Shown here piece by piece: positions 17,055 to 26,048 of a DNA stretch of 64,000 nt. A program made the position numbers and the translations under genes. Under the pieces are notes generated by a model, which saw nothing but the letters and a program-made list of their open reading frames with translations, ran no database searches and was not told the DNA's origin. Source of the stretch: UBA5868 sp964482025 (lineage in GTDB: Bacteria; Pseudomonadota; Gammaproteobacteria; Pseudomonadales; Cellvibrionaceae); contig CAYZVN010000002.1 of the NCBI GenBank assembly GCA_964482025.1, positions 24,828 to 88,827 of the forward strand. The letters run 5' to 3'. The stretch's first letter is position 1. Each line of letters opens with the position of its first letter.

Positions 17055-18866
17055 GTGCGTCCACGTCACTCTTTTAATGCCGATCCTGAGGCGCAGCCCA
17101 ACTGGCGCGCCATGCTGTCGCTCGCTCCTTATTTGCGTGAGTTTAAGGGTAGGGTGGTGCTCTCCTTTCTATTTTTGATCGCCGCCAAAATTGCCGGGGT
17201 TGCCATGCCCTGGGTGCTCAAGCTGATTGTTGACGACCTGGATCTGACCGCAACGGCAGCGGTTGTGGTGCCGATCTTTTTGTTGTTGGCTTATGGGCTG
17301 CTGCGCTTTGCCTCCGTATTTTTAGGAGAGTTGCGTGATGCGATTTTCGCGCGCGTCACTGAGCGGGCGATGCGCCGAGTGGGGTTGGAGGTGTTTCGCC
17401 ATCTGCATACCTTGGATTTGGATTTTCACCTATCGCGCAAAACCGGCGGGCTGTCGCGGGACATTGAGCGGGGCACCTCGGGCATCAGTTTCCTGCTGCG
17501 CTTTTTGTTGTTCAATATTATCCCCACCTTGTTTGAACTATTGCTGATTGCAATTATTTTGTTCAAACAGTTTTCGCTGGCTTACTGTTTAACCGTTATT
17601 GTTGCGGTGCTGGTTTATATCGTTTTTTCGGTGCTGGTAACCGAGTGGCGCACGAAATTTGTCCGCGAGGCCAACGAGCAAGACAATCGCTCCAATACCC
17701 GTGCGGTCGACAGTCTTCTTAATTACGAGACCGTTAAATATTTCAATAACGAAGAGTATGAGGCGCGGGAGTACGATCAACACCTCGCCGATTGGGAGCA
17801 ATCTCGGCTGAAAAACCGCTTGTCGCTGGCGGCGCTGAACTCGGGACAAGCGCTGATTATTGCCGCGTCGGTTACGCTTATGATGGTGATGGCCGCTTAC
17901 GGCGTGGCGCAAGGCAGCATGACTATAGGGGATTTTGTCATGATCAATGCCTATATGATTCAACTGTTTATTCCGCTTAACTTCCTCGGATTTGTCTATC
18001 GTGAAATTCGCCAATCGCTCATCAATGTCGAGCGGATGTTTGACCTACTGCGCGTGAAGCCCAAGATCACCGAGAGCGATTCGGCAAAGTCGTTTTCGGC
18101 CGAGCGCGATCGCAATATTGGCCTGGAATTTCGCCGGGTATCTTTTTCCTATCATCCCGACCGGCGCATCTTGCGGGATGTCAGTTTTTCGGTCGAGCCG
18201 GGACAAAAAGTGGCAATTGTAGGGGCCAGCGGCGCCGGCAAGTCGACCATCGCGAAATTGCTTTTCCGTTTTTACGACCCCGATAGTGGCGGCATTTATC
18301 TTAATGGCGAAAACATTCGCGACCTCTCTCTCCACGATTTACGCAGGCAGTTTGGTGTGGTGCCTCAGGATACTGTGCTGTTCAATGATACGATTTATTA
18401 CAACATTGCTTACGGCAATCCTTCGGCTACTGACGAGCAAGTGCGCCGCGCCGCCGAGGCCGCCCATCTCCAGGGTTTTATCGACCAGCTGCCACAACAA
18501 TACGCAACCATGGTGGGGGAGCGGGGGCTCAAGGTATCCGGTGGCGAAAAGCAGCGTATCGCCATTGCCCGGGTGCTGCTGAAAAACCCACCGGTACTCT
18601 TATTTGATGAGGCAACCTCGGCGTTGGATACCGAGGCGGAAAGAGTCATCTCTGCCGCTTTGGATGAGCTGGCCGAGCGCCATACAGTTTTAATTATCGC
18701 CCACCGCTTGTCGACTGTTATGAATGCCGATCGCATTCTGGTTCTGCACCAGGGGCAGGTGGTAGAGCAGGGCACTCATGCTGAGTTGTTAGAGTTGGAG
18801 GGATACTATTGGTCCTTGTGGCAACATCAGCGAGAAGATAAAGAGGTCGACCGACTTGAGGGATAG
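17055..18866 (+). CDS. Atm1/HMT1-type ABC exporter, fused permease-ATPase
   Basis: A 603-residue half-transporter. The N-terminal ABC membrane domain (about residues 35-320, six helices) contains NYETVKYFNNEEYEAREYD, characteristic of the Atm1/ABCB7/heavy-metal-tolerance group, which exports glutathione-linked metal or sulfur compounds. The nucleotide-binding domain has Walker A GASGAGKST, signature VSGGEKQRIAIAR, Walker B VLLFDEATSALD and the IIAHRLST switch His, all intact. The GTG at 17055 is the likely start, after AAGG. It acts as a homodimer in the inner membrane. The substrate is inferred from the family. Confidence 0.9.
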   Translation: MRPRHSFNADPEAQPNWRAMLSLAPYLREFKGRVVLSFLFLIAAKIAGVAMPWVLKLIVDDLDLTATAAVVVPIFLLLAYGLLRFASVFLGELRDAIFARVTERAMRRVGLEVFRHLHTLDLDFHLSRKTGGLSRDIERGTSGISFLLRFLLFNIIPTLFELLLIAIILFKQFSLAYCLTVIVAVLVYIVFSVLVTEWRTKFVREANEQDNRSNTRAVDSLLNYETVKYFNNEEYEAREYDQHLADWEQSRLKNRLSLAALNSGQALIIAASVTLMMVMAAYGVAQGSMTIGDFVMINAYMIQLFIPLNFLGFVYREIRQSLINVERMFDLLRVKPKITESDSAKSFSAERDRNIGLEFRRVSFSYHPDRRILRDVSFSVEPGQKVAIVGASGAGKSTIAKLLFRFYDPDSGGIYLNGENIRDLSLHDLRRQFGVVPQDTVLFNDTIYYNIAYGNPSATDEQVRRAAEAAHLQGFIDQLPQQYATMVGERGLKVSGGEKQRIAIARVLLKNPPVLLFDEATSALDTEAERVISAALDELAERHTVLIIAHRLSTVMNADRILVLHQGQVVEQGTHAELLELEGYYWSLWQHQREDKEVDRLEG

Positions 18867-19044
18867 GCGGCCTTCAGTAGCTCACAGACTGGAGCTGACG
18901 TGCAGAAATCGCCTGCAGACTATGGCTAAAGTCTCACAAGAAGATGGGCATATGTCGGTTGAAACCCCCTGTCCTCGCGGATAATATGGCCGCCAACACT
19001 GATTCACAGTGTCCGCCACTTAAAAATACGAAGGAGCATTACAT

Positions 19045-19527
19045 ATGGCAGTTTATATTGAGTACGAAGGAATCAAGGGCAACGTTACTGCAGAAGGCTT
19101 TGCGGACCACATTAAAGTGTTGTCGCTCAACTTCGGTGTCAGCCGCGGGATTTCCATGGAATCTGGTCACATGGCCAACCGCGAAGCCACTCGCCCTGCG
19201 CTGAGTGAAATTACCTTCACTAAAATGGCAGACATCTCGAGTACTCCTCTGTTTAAAGAGTCTGTAACGGGCTCCACTGGTAAGAACGTTAAAATCAAGT
19301 TCGTTCAAACTGGTGCTGATAAAGTAACCACTTTTATGGATTACGAACTGGAAGATTGCTTGGTTAGCGGCTATTCCATTTCTGCTAGCAGCGACGGTGA
19401 CCCAGTTGAATCCATTACCCTGAGCTTTGCTAAAGTCCTGGTTAACTACCACGATTACGACAAAAAGAACGCTGGCAAAAGCCCACAGCGCGCCGGTTAC
19501 GATCTCACCACTGCAAAGCCTCTGTAA
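19045..19527 (+). CDS. hcp: Hcp family type VI secretion tube protein (orphan)
   Basis: A 160-residue Hcp1-type protein that forms hexameric rings of the type VI secretion inner tube and is itself secreted. Diagnostic features are MAVYIEYEGIKGNVTAEGFADHIKVLSLNFGVSR, the EITFTKMADISSTPLFKES core and a conserved C-terminal half with SYSISASSDGDPVESITLSFAKV. AAGGAGCATTACAT gives a very good ribosome site, and a strong terminator follows. No tss, clpV or vgrG gene is visible nearby, so it is an orphan serving a system elsewhere or delivering an unlinked effector. Confidence 0.92.
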   Translation: MAVYIEYEGIKGNVTAEGFADHIKVLSLNFGVSRGISMESGHMANREATRPALSEITFTKMADISSTPLFKESVTGSTGKNVKIKFVQTGADKVTTFMDYELEDCLVSGYSISASSDGDPVESITLSFAKVLVNYHDYDKKNAGKSPQRAGYDLTTAKPL

Positions 19528-19546
19528 GACTACTGCCCTATACCCT

Positions 19547-19571
19547 AAAGCCCGCATTAGCGGGCTTTTTT
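19547..19571 (+). terminator. Rho-independent terminator after hcp
   Basis: AAAGCCCGC-ATTA-GCGGGCTTT followed by more T, about 20 bp after the stop. Confidence 0.9.
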
Positions 19572-19766
19572 GTTTCCGCACTTTTTCTTTCCCTTCCGTC
19601 CTCAAGTGTCCACCACCGTTAAGTCTTCCATTAGCGGCGTACGTGAATCACCGGCAAAAACCCTTTAAGCTAAGACCGCTCCTCAGCGGAGAAAGCAAAG
19701 CGAAGGCTCAGACAAGCGATTAAATTGTTTGAATCATTCATTTCTATGTGGAATGTGGAGGGTGAG

Positions 19767-21161
19767 ATGACGGCAGAAAAGATACGCACCGAAACAGATA
19801 CGTTGGGTGCGATAGAGGTTCCCGAAGCGTGTTACTGGGGCGCACAAACCCAGCGCTCTATCGAAAACTTTCCCATCGGCGGGCAGCGCTTTTCTCCGCT
19901 AATGATCCGCTCTCTGTTTATCGTTAAAGCGGCCGCAGCGCGCACCAACGTGGCGCTGGGGAAGCTCGATCAGAATTTGTGCGACTTGATTTTACAGGCC
20001 TGTAAAGAAGGCTTAAGTGGACGTTTTGACGACCAATTTCCCTTGGTGGTGTGGCAAACCGGCAGCGGCACGCAAACCAATATGAATGCCAATGAGGTCA
20101 TCGCCAATCGCGCCAACGAATTGGCCGGGCAGCCCAAAGGTGGTAAAAAGCCGGTCCACCCCAACGATCACGTCAACCTGTCTCAGTCTTCCAACGATGT
20201 ATTTCCCACCGCGATGCATATAGCTGCCGTCTTGGCGTTGCATGAGCGCATGGAGCCGGCTTTGCACCAGTTAACTAAGAGCCTGGCGGAGCGTGGAAAA
20301 GCCTTTTCGGATGTGGTGAAAATTGGTCGCACCCATATGATGGATGCAACCCCATTGACCTTGGGGCAGGAGTTCGGGGGCTATGTGGCGCAGCTGGAAT
20401 TAGCGCGGGTCAGCCTGGAGCAAGCTCGCGAGGATTTGTACGACTTGGCACTCGGCGGCACTGCGGTGGGGACGGGCTTGAACAGCCATCCGCAGTGGGC
20501 GGAAAAAGTGGCTGCGGCTATAGGGGACCATACCGGCTTACCGTTTCGCACCGCGCCCGATAAGTTTATGGCACTGTCCGCCCACGACGCCTTGTTAAAA
20601 GTCAGCGCCGCCCTGCGTCAATTAGCCAGTGCGCTGCTGGTGATTGGTAATAATTTGCGGCTACTGGCAAGTGGTCCACGCTGTGGTTTGGGTGAGCTGG
20701 TATTGCCTGCAAATGAACCGGGCAGCTCCATTATGCCGGGCAAGGTAAACCCCACCCAGATCGAAGCGCTTACCATGGTAGCGGCGCAGGTAATCGGTAA
20801 CGACACCGCCGTTTGTGTCGCCGCGTCCCAAGGTCATTTGCAGCTAAATGTCTTTAAACCGGTGATTATTCACAATGTGCTGCAATCGATCGATTTGCTG
20901 GCGGACGGCTGTAACAGCTTCCGGGAACGCTGTGTAGCGGGTATGGCAGCCAATGAAAATGCCGTCGCGGCGCACTTGCATAACTCCTTGATGCTGGTGA
21001 CCGCGCTGGCACCACAAATCGGTTACGACGAGGCTGCAGCGGTCGCTAAGCAGGCCTATGAAGAAAATAAAACCTTGCTTGAGGTGGTGCTGGAGCGCGG
21101 TTTGATGGATCGAGAAACCTTCCAGCGCCTGACAGACCCCGGCCTGATGGTTGGCCCTTAA
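19767..21161 (+). CDS. fumC: Class II fumarate hydratase
   Basis: A 464-residue oxygen-stable, iron-free fumarase interconverting fumarate and malate in the TCA cycle. Landmarks: ETDTLGAIEVPEACYWGAQTQRSIENF, TGSGTQTNMNANEVI, HPNDHVNLSQSSNDVFPTAMH, KIGRTHMMDATPLTLGQEF and the superfamily signature GSSIMPGKVNPTQ. GGAGGGTGAG directly before the ATG at 19767 decides the start; the upstream ATG at 19725 has no such support. It converges on acnA, another TCA enzyme, across a shared terminator. Confidence 0.97.
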   Translation: MTAEKIRTETDTLGAIEVPEACYWGAQTQRSIENFPIGGQRFSPLMIRSLFIVKAAAARTNVALGKLDQNLCDLILQACKEGLSGRFDDQFPLVVWQTGSGTQTNMNANEVIANRANELAGQPKGGKKPVHPNDHVNLSQSSNDVFPTAMHIAAVLALHERMEPALHQLTKSLAERGKAFSDVVKIGRTHMMDATPLTLGQEFGGYVAQLELARVSLEQAREDLYDLALGGTAVGTGLNSHPQWAEKVAAAIGDHTGLPFRTAPDKFMALSAHDALLKVSAALRQLASALLVIGNNLRLLASGPRCGLGELVLPANEPGSSIMPGKVNPTQIEALTMVAAQVIGNDTAVCVAASQGHLQLNVFKPVIIHNVLQSIDLLADGCNSFRERCVAGMAANENAVAAHLHNSLMLVTALAPQIGYDEAAAVAKQAYEENKTLLEVVLERGLMDRETFQRLTDPGLMVGP

Positions 21162-21177
21162 AGTAAAAAAGAGGAAT

Positions 21178-21205
21178 AAAAAAAGCGGGGCGATCCCCGC
21201 TTTTT
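21178..21205. terminator. Bidirectional terminator between fumC and acnA
   Basis: AAAAAGCGGGG-CGAT-CCCCGCTTTTT: a GC stem flanked by A on one side and T on the other, so it works on both strands for the two convergent genes. Confidence 0.92.
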
Positions 21206-21206
21206 G

Positions 21207-21243
21207 CTCTTTGGCCAGTTGGATTTTACTCTTTGGCCAGTTG
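21207..21243. repeat. 15-bp direct repeat duplicating the acnA 3' end
   Basis: CTCTTTGGCCAGTTG occurs at 21229-21243, where it encodes the last residues QLAKE of AcnA on the minus strand. It occurs again at 21207-21221, just beyond the stop codon, with a 22-bp period. Confidence 0.88.
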
Positions 21244-23611
21244 ACGCAACACGTAGTGCAAGATGCCGCCATGGCGGAAGTATTCCCATTCGACGGCGGT
21301 ATCAATGCGCACCTGCACGGTGAAGGTTTTTTCCACCCCCGCAGGGGAGGTGGCGGTCACCTTTAATTCCTCCGGCTCGCCTTTNNNNNNNNNNNNNNNN
21401 NNNNNNNNNNNNNNNNNNNNNNNNNNNNNNNNNNNNNNNNNNNNNNNNNNNNNNNNNNNNNNNNNNNNNNNNNNNNNNNNNNNNTCTGATCGAGCCGGCG
21501 GGCGAGATGTGGTCAGTGGTAATGGAGTCGCCGACCTTAACCAAGCAGCGTGCGTCGACGATCGCCGGTGGGGGCGTCACTTCCATCGTCATGCCTTCGA
21601 AATAGGGCGGTTGCTTGACGTAAGTGGACTCCGGCCAGGAATAAACCTCGTCCTCCGGCACGGGTAGTGCACGCCATTCGTCGCTGCCGCTGAAAACGTC
21701 GGCGTATTTTTCGCGATACAGCTGCGCGGAAATGTTCTGGGCAATGCAGTCGCTGATTTCCTGCTGGTCGGGCCAGATGTCGCGGAGAAACACCGGCTTG
21801 CCTTCGCTGTCGGTCCCCAGCGGGTCGCGGGTTAAGTCTTTGCGCATACTGCCGGCTAAGGCATAGGCGACAACCAGCGGCGGCGATGCCAAATAGTTGG
21901 CTTTGACTTCCTGGTGAATCCGCCCTTCAAAGTTGCGGTTGCCCGACAGTACGGCGGCGACTAGAAGGTCTGCCGCTCGCACCGCGTTTTGCACAGGCTC
22001 TGGTAGCGGGCCTGAGTTACCGATACAGGTTGTGCAGCCGAAACCGACGATATCGAAGCCGAGCTTTGCCAGTGGCTCGAGCAATCCGGCGTTTTCCATA
22101 TACGCCGGCACTACCTGAGAGCCGGGAGCAAACGACGTTTTAACCCAGGGTTGGACTTGCAGCCCGCGTGCGACCGCGTTGCGGGCGAGTAGTCCAGCAG
22201 CGATGAGAACAGCCGGGTTGGAGGTGTTGGTGCATGAGGTGATGGCCGCGATCACGATTGCCCCGTCTTCGAGCATGACACTCTGCCCGTTGATCTCAAT
22301 CTGCTTGGCGCCCAGTTTGTCGCGATTTTTGCCGGCGACGGCGGTTTGACCACCTTCGGCTTCGAAACGATGCTCGGCGGAGCTGGCGATTTTCGCCCTG
22401 CGTTGCTCGGCCTCTGCGGCTTCCAGTTTGGCGAATTCTTCGGCAGCGGCGCTGAGCACTATGCGGTCCTGCGGCCGCTTAGGCCCGGCCAAACTCGACT
22501 CGACGGTGCTTAAATCCAGCTCCAGTACCGAGCTGTATTGCGCGTCGGGAGTGCTGTCTTCGCGCCAGATACCCTGCGCTTGAGCGTAGGCTTTTACCAA
22601 ATCGATTTGTTTCTGATCACGGCCGGAAAGCGCGAGGTAGTTGAGCGTTTCCTGGTCGATTGGGAACAATCCGCAGGTGGCGCCATATTCGGGGGCCATA
22701 TTGCCAATGGTCGCCCGGTCGGCAAGGGGGAGGTGGCTGAGCCCCGGACCGAAAAATTCGACGAACTTGCCCACCACCCCGGCTTTGCGCAGCATTTGCG
22801 TTACGGTGAGCACCAGGTCGGTCGCCGTGGCTCCTTCGCGCAAGCGGCCGACGAGGCGAAAGCCTACAACCTGCGGGATTAACATGGTAATCGGTTGGCC
22901 AAGCATGGCTGCTTCCGCTTCGATGCCGCCGACGCCCCAGCCCAGTACCCCCAAGCCGTTAATCATCGGGGTGTGGGAATCGGTTCCGACCAGGGTGTCC
23001 ATCAACAGCAAGGTTTGGTCACCGCGACGCTCGCGCATGACCACCTGAGCTAAGTACTCCAGGTTCACTTGGTGGACAATGCCGGTGCCCGGCGGCACTA
23101 CGCGAAAATTCGCGAACGCCTTTTGGCCCCAGCGGAGAAATTGATAGCGCTCGCTATTGCGCTGGAACTCCAGCTCGATGTTGCGGGCGAGGGCGTTAGG
23201 GCTGCCGAACTCGTCTACCATTACCGAGTGGTCGATAACCAGATCTACCGGGCCTAACGGATTGATTTTTGCCGGGTCGGCGCCCAGTTGTTGCATGGCG
23301 GCGCGCATTGCCGCCAAGTCGACGATGGCGGGTACCCCAGTAAAGTCCTGAAGCACCACTCGCGCTGGGGTAAAGTTGATTTGATAATCCGGTTCGGCGT
23401 CGGGCTGCCACGCCAGAAGCGCTTCTATGTCCTCGCGGACTACGTTAATACCGTCCTCTTTACGCAGCAGGTTTTCCAGAAGAATTTTCAACGCGTAAGG
23501 TAGGCGTTTAACCTGTTCCTGTGGCAGAGCAGCCAGAGAAAAATAGTGATAACTCTCCCCTCCGCTGCTGAGTTGGCTGAGTGCGTTAAAACTGTTTTCT
23601 TGACGTGTCAT
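21226..23611 (-). CDS. acnA: Aconitate hydratase A, interrupted by an assembly gap
   Basis: An IRP-type aconitase that isomerises citrate and isocitrate. The N-terminal ~700 residues are present, with TDSHTPMINGLGVLGWGVGG, ITSCTNTSNPAVLIAAGL (first Fe-S Cys), FGCTTCIGNSGPL (the other two Cys) and DSITTDHISPAG before the gap. After the gap the frame changes, and the true C-terminus ends in WEYFRHGGILHYVLRQLAKE with a stop at 21226-21228. GGAGGTGA precedes the ATG at 23611. The swivel-domain core is missing in the gap; this is an assembly loss, not a gene defect. Confidence 0.95.
21385..21484. other. Assembly gap (100 N) inside acnA
   Basis: Exactly 100 N. The acnA frame does not continue across it at this length. 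Compared with the ~890-residue E. coli AcnA, roughly 140-150 residues are missing, so the real gap should be about 0.4-0.45 kb. Confidence 0.9.
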
Positions 23612-23852
23612 AAGGGTCACCTCCAGTGTCTTTAAACGGCAATAATCTAAAGGGTCCGGCGCGGCGAATTCCGGTTCGTGAATGATTGGGTCTGGTTGGG
23701 GAGTCTCACTATACTCAAAAAAAATAGAGGCGTCTGTTCGGAAGCCGCCGTACCCTTAAAGCGAAATATAAGATGGTCGGCAAAATAATCCGGGTTACCG
23801 CGACGCGGGCCTTAGTGTCAGTCTCACCAGTGAGTTAATAAGGTTTTCCTGC

Positions 23853-25262
23853 ATGCCGCATATTCGTCGAGTCGAACGTAGCGCCTCCCAACGTTATTGG
23901 TTGCGTAAAACGCTCAGATGTTCCCAAGTGGAGGCGGTGGCGTCTTCCACTATGACGGCAACAGGCGATAATTTTTTCAATGCTTTTGCCATTTATTTAC
24001 AGGCTAGCATCTTACAGATGGGTTGGCTGACTGCTTTCCCCCAGTTTTTTGGCGCTTGCTTTCAGCTGCTTTCGGTTTGGCTTGGTGCCTATATTCAACG
24101 GCGTCTGTTGATTGTCGTCTTCGCCATAGTGCAGGCGCTGGTGGTCGCGGCTATGGGTGTGTTGGCGCTGCTTCATCCCGAGTGGGGCATATTGGCGCTT
24201 ATTGTGTTGGCCATCTTTTATCACGCCAGTGCCAATGTCATTCAACCCCAGTGGCGAGCGTGGATGGGCAGCTTGGTGCCGCGCCGGCGTCGCGGAGTAT
24301 TTTTTGCCGCGCGCACCCGGCTCACTATGGCAACCTCCCTGGTGATGTTTCTAGCCGGTGGCGCTTTGCTAAGTTGGAGTGAGGCGTCTGGCAAGGCTTG
24401 GCTGGGTTTTTTGCTGTTATTTACGATTGCCGCCACTGGTCGATTAATATCCGCCGGGCTTTTGTGGGCCATGCACGATCCAGATCCCCATCCATCCGCT
24501 GCCCAGCCGCGCCAATTTGCGCAAACCATGCAGCAGACGCTGCTCTCGCTTAAAGACCGCACCTTTCGCAATTACAGTATTTTTGTTGCGGGCATGCAGG
24601 GTATGGTGGCGATTTCTGCTCCTTTTTTTGCCGTGTATATGTTGTCAGAGTTGCAGTTTTCCTACTTGCAATACAGCCTCAATAGCATTGCCTCTATCGC
24701 CACGCAATTTCTAACTTTACGGTTTTGGGGCCGGGTGAGCGACCGGCTTGGCAACCGCTTGGTTATGGTGACCACCAGCTGCATTTTGCCGACCTTACCT
24801 TTGTGGTGGTTAGTCTCGCCCAATTTCTACTACTTGTTGCTGGTGCAGGCGCTATCAGGGTTTGCCTGGAGCGGCTTTTCGCTGAGCACCGCCAACTACC
24901 TCTATGATATTCGCCCCCACAGAACTCACTTTGCCAGTTATGCGGCCGTGCAATCCGCTATAGGTGCAACTTTAGTGTTCGCCGGTGCTTTATTTGGCGG
25001 CTATTTAGCTGTGGCGGCGCCTGCCATTCGCGAGCACCTACCGTTCGAGTTGGGCAGCGCGATTTTTGTGGTCTTTATCTGCAGCGCCTTGCTGCGTAGC
25101 TTAGTGGCGTTATGGTTTATCCCACGGGCGGTGGAGCCCAGAGTGCGCCAGCACCCGCAGTTGCTTAAAGTGATCTATCGCGTAGCGCGCTTTAACGCCA
25201 TCTCGGGAATGGTGTTGGATTGGTTGACGGTCACCAGTCGCAAAGACGATCCAGGCCAGTAG
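23853..25262 (+). CDS. Major facilitator superfamily transporter
   Basis: A 469-residue inner-membrane protein with a ~40-residue hydrophilic N-terminus and about 11-12 hydrophobic segments. The cytoplasmic loop after the second helix pair is basic (MGSLVPRRRRGVFFAARTRLTMA), like the MFS G-x-x-x-D/R-x-G-R-R/K type loop. A second copy is WGRVSDRLGNRLVMV after helix 8. Substrate not predictable. It diverges from acnA and converges on the TIGR03915 gene, whose stop abuts its own. Confidence 0.85.
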   Translation: MPHIRRVERSASQRYWLRKTLRCSQVEAVASSTMTATGDNFFNAFAIYLQASILQMGWLTAFPQFFGACFQLLSVWLGAYIQRRLLIVVFAIVQALVVAAMGVLALLHPEWGILALIVLAIFYHASANVIQPQWRAWMGSLVPRRRRGVFFAARTRLTMATSLVMFLAGGALLSWSEASGKAWLGFLLLFTIAATGRLISAGLLWAMHDPDPHPSAAQPRQFAQTMQQTLLSLKDRTFRNYSIFVAGMQGMVAISAPFFAVYMLSELQFSYLQYSLNSIASIATQFLTLRFWGRVSDRLGNRLVMVTTSCILPTLPLWWLVSPNFYYLLLVQALSGFAWSGFSLSTANYLYDIRPHRTHFASYAAVQSAIGATLVFAGALFGGYLAVAAPAIREHLPFELGSAIFVVFICSALLRSLVALWFIPRAVEPRVRQHPQLLKVIYRVARFNAISGMVLDWLTVTSRKDDPGQ

Positions 25263-26048
25263 TTACGAGTTGCGGGTCTTGGTGGGAGCTTTCTCGACCA
25301 GATAACGCCAATAGCGGCGCGGCATATGACGCAAATGCAATTTAGGGTTCTTGCGTTCCTGAATCGTTACCGAATTGAAATAACTCACCCAAAGCTGCTG
25401 ATACTGGTCCTCTTCACCGTCAAAACCTGCGCCTTCGGCCGAGTTGAAACGGTGGGCCAAAAGCGGGTGGTCGAGTCCGATAAAGTGCGTTGAGGTGAGA
25501 TCGTAATACAGTGCATAGTGACGGAGGCTATCCACGATTATCCAAGGCTGATCGGTGTAGCGTTTTTCGAAGTGCTTACCAATTAGGGGAAGCACATTAA
25601 AATCGGGGTTGATCAAGGCGCAAAAAATGCCGTCGCGAAACTTTTTAAAGCGCACAAAAGCATGCATGCGATGCACCTCGCGGCGGATCATTTTTTCAAT
25701 GCGCAAAGCGTCGGCAATATCCGGGTTGGCATAATTGCCCAGAGGATTTTTCCGGCTATCCATCACAGTTTTAACAAACCGAAAAATCGTCATTTCGATT
25801 TCGGCTAAACCGGACAAAAACATCTTGTACACCAACAAGGCGCCGCGCCCTTCGCTCTGGCGGTCCAGTCCCTGCAACACTCGTTCGGCGTATTCTTCAC
25901 TGCTTTGAATCGAGTACACATCATCCAAAAGTCCCGGCTGATAGCACTCTTCGCGCACAATATTGGCTGGGTAGCGCTTGCCGGCAAAGCATTGAAAAAC
26001 GACGCTTAATAAACCTTCAAATGACCCGTCATACACATAAATGCTCAT
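25263..26048 (-). CDS. TIGR03915 family putative DNA repair protein, partner of the radical SAM gene
   Basis: A 261-residue protein starting MSIYVYDGSFEGLLSVVFQCF, the hallmark of the TIGR03915 / DUF4130 family. Further conserved pieces are GLAEIEMTIFRFVKTVM, RREVHRMHAFVRFKKF and FNVLPLIGKHFEKRYTDQPWIIVDSLRHYALYYD. Many relatives are fused to a uracil-DNA-glycosylase-like domain; this one is not and ends after LHLRHMPRRYWRYLVEK. The ATG overlaps the radical SAM gene's end by 4 bp (ATGA), so the proteins are made together. The activity has not been shown for the family as far as I know. Confidence 0.87.
   Translation of the reverse strand: MSIYVYDGSFEGLLSVVFQCFAGKRYPANIVREECYQPGLLDDVYSIQSSEEYAERVLQGLDRQSEGRGALLVYKMFLSGLAEIEMTIFRFVKTVMDSRKNPLGNYANPDIADALRIEKMIRREVHRMHAFVRFKKFRDGIFCALINPDFNVLPLIGKHFEKRYTDQPWIIVDSLRHYALYYDLTSTHFIGLDHPLLAHRFNSAEGAGFDGEEDQYQQLWVSYFNSVTIQERKNPKLHLRHMPRRYWRYLVEKAPTKTRNS

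Noticed and set aside
19045..19527. Hcp-like gene as a prophage tail-tube protein
   Set aside because: Sequence pattern and length fit secreted Hcp, and no other phage genes are present.
21302..23620. acnA as a frameshifted pseudogene
   Set aside because: The apparent frame change is due to the arbitrary 100-N gap. Both flanks encode intact aconitase.
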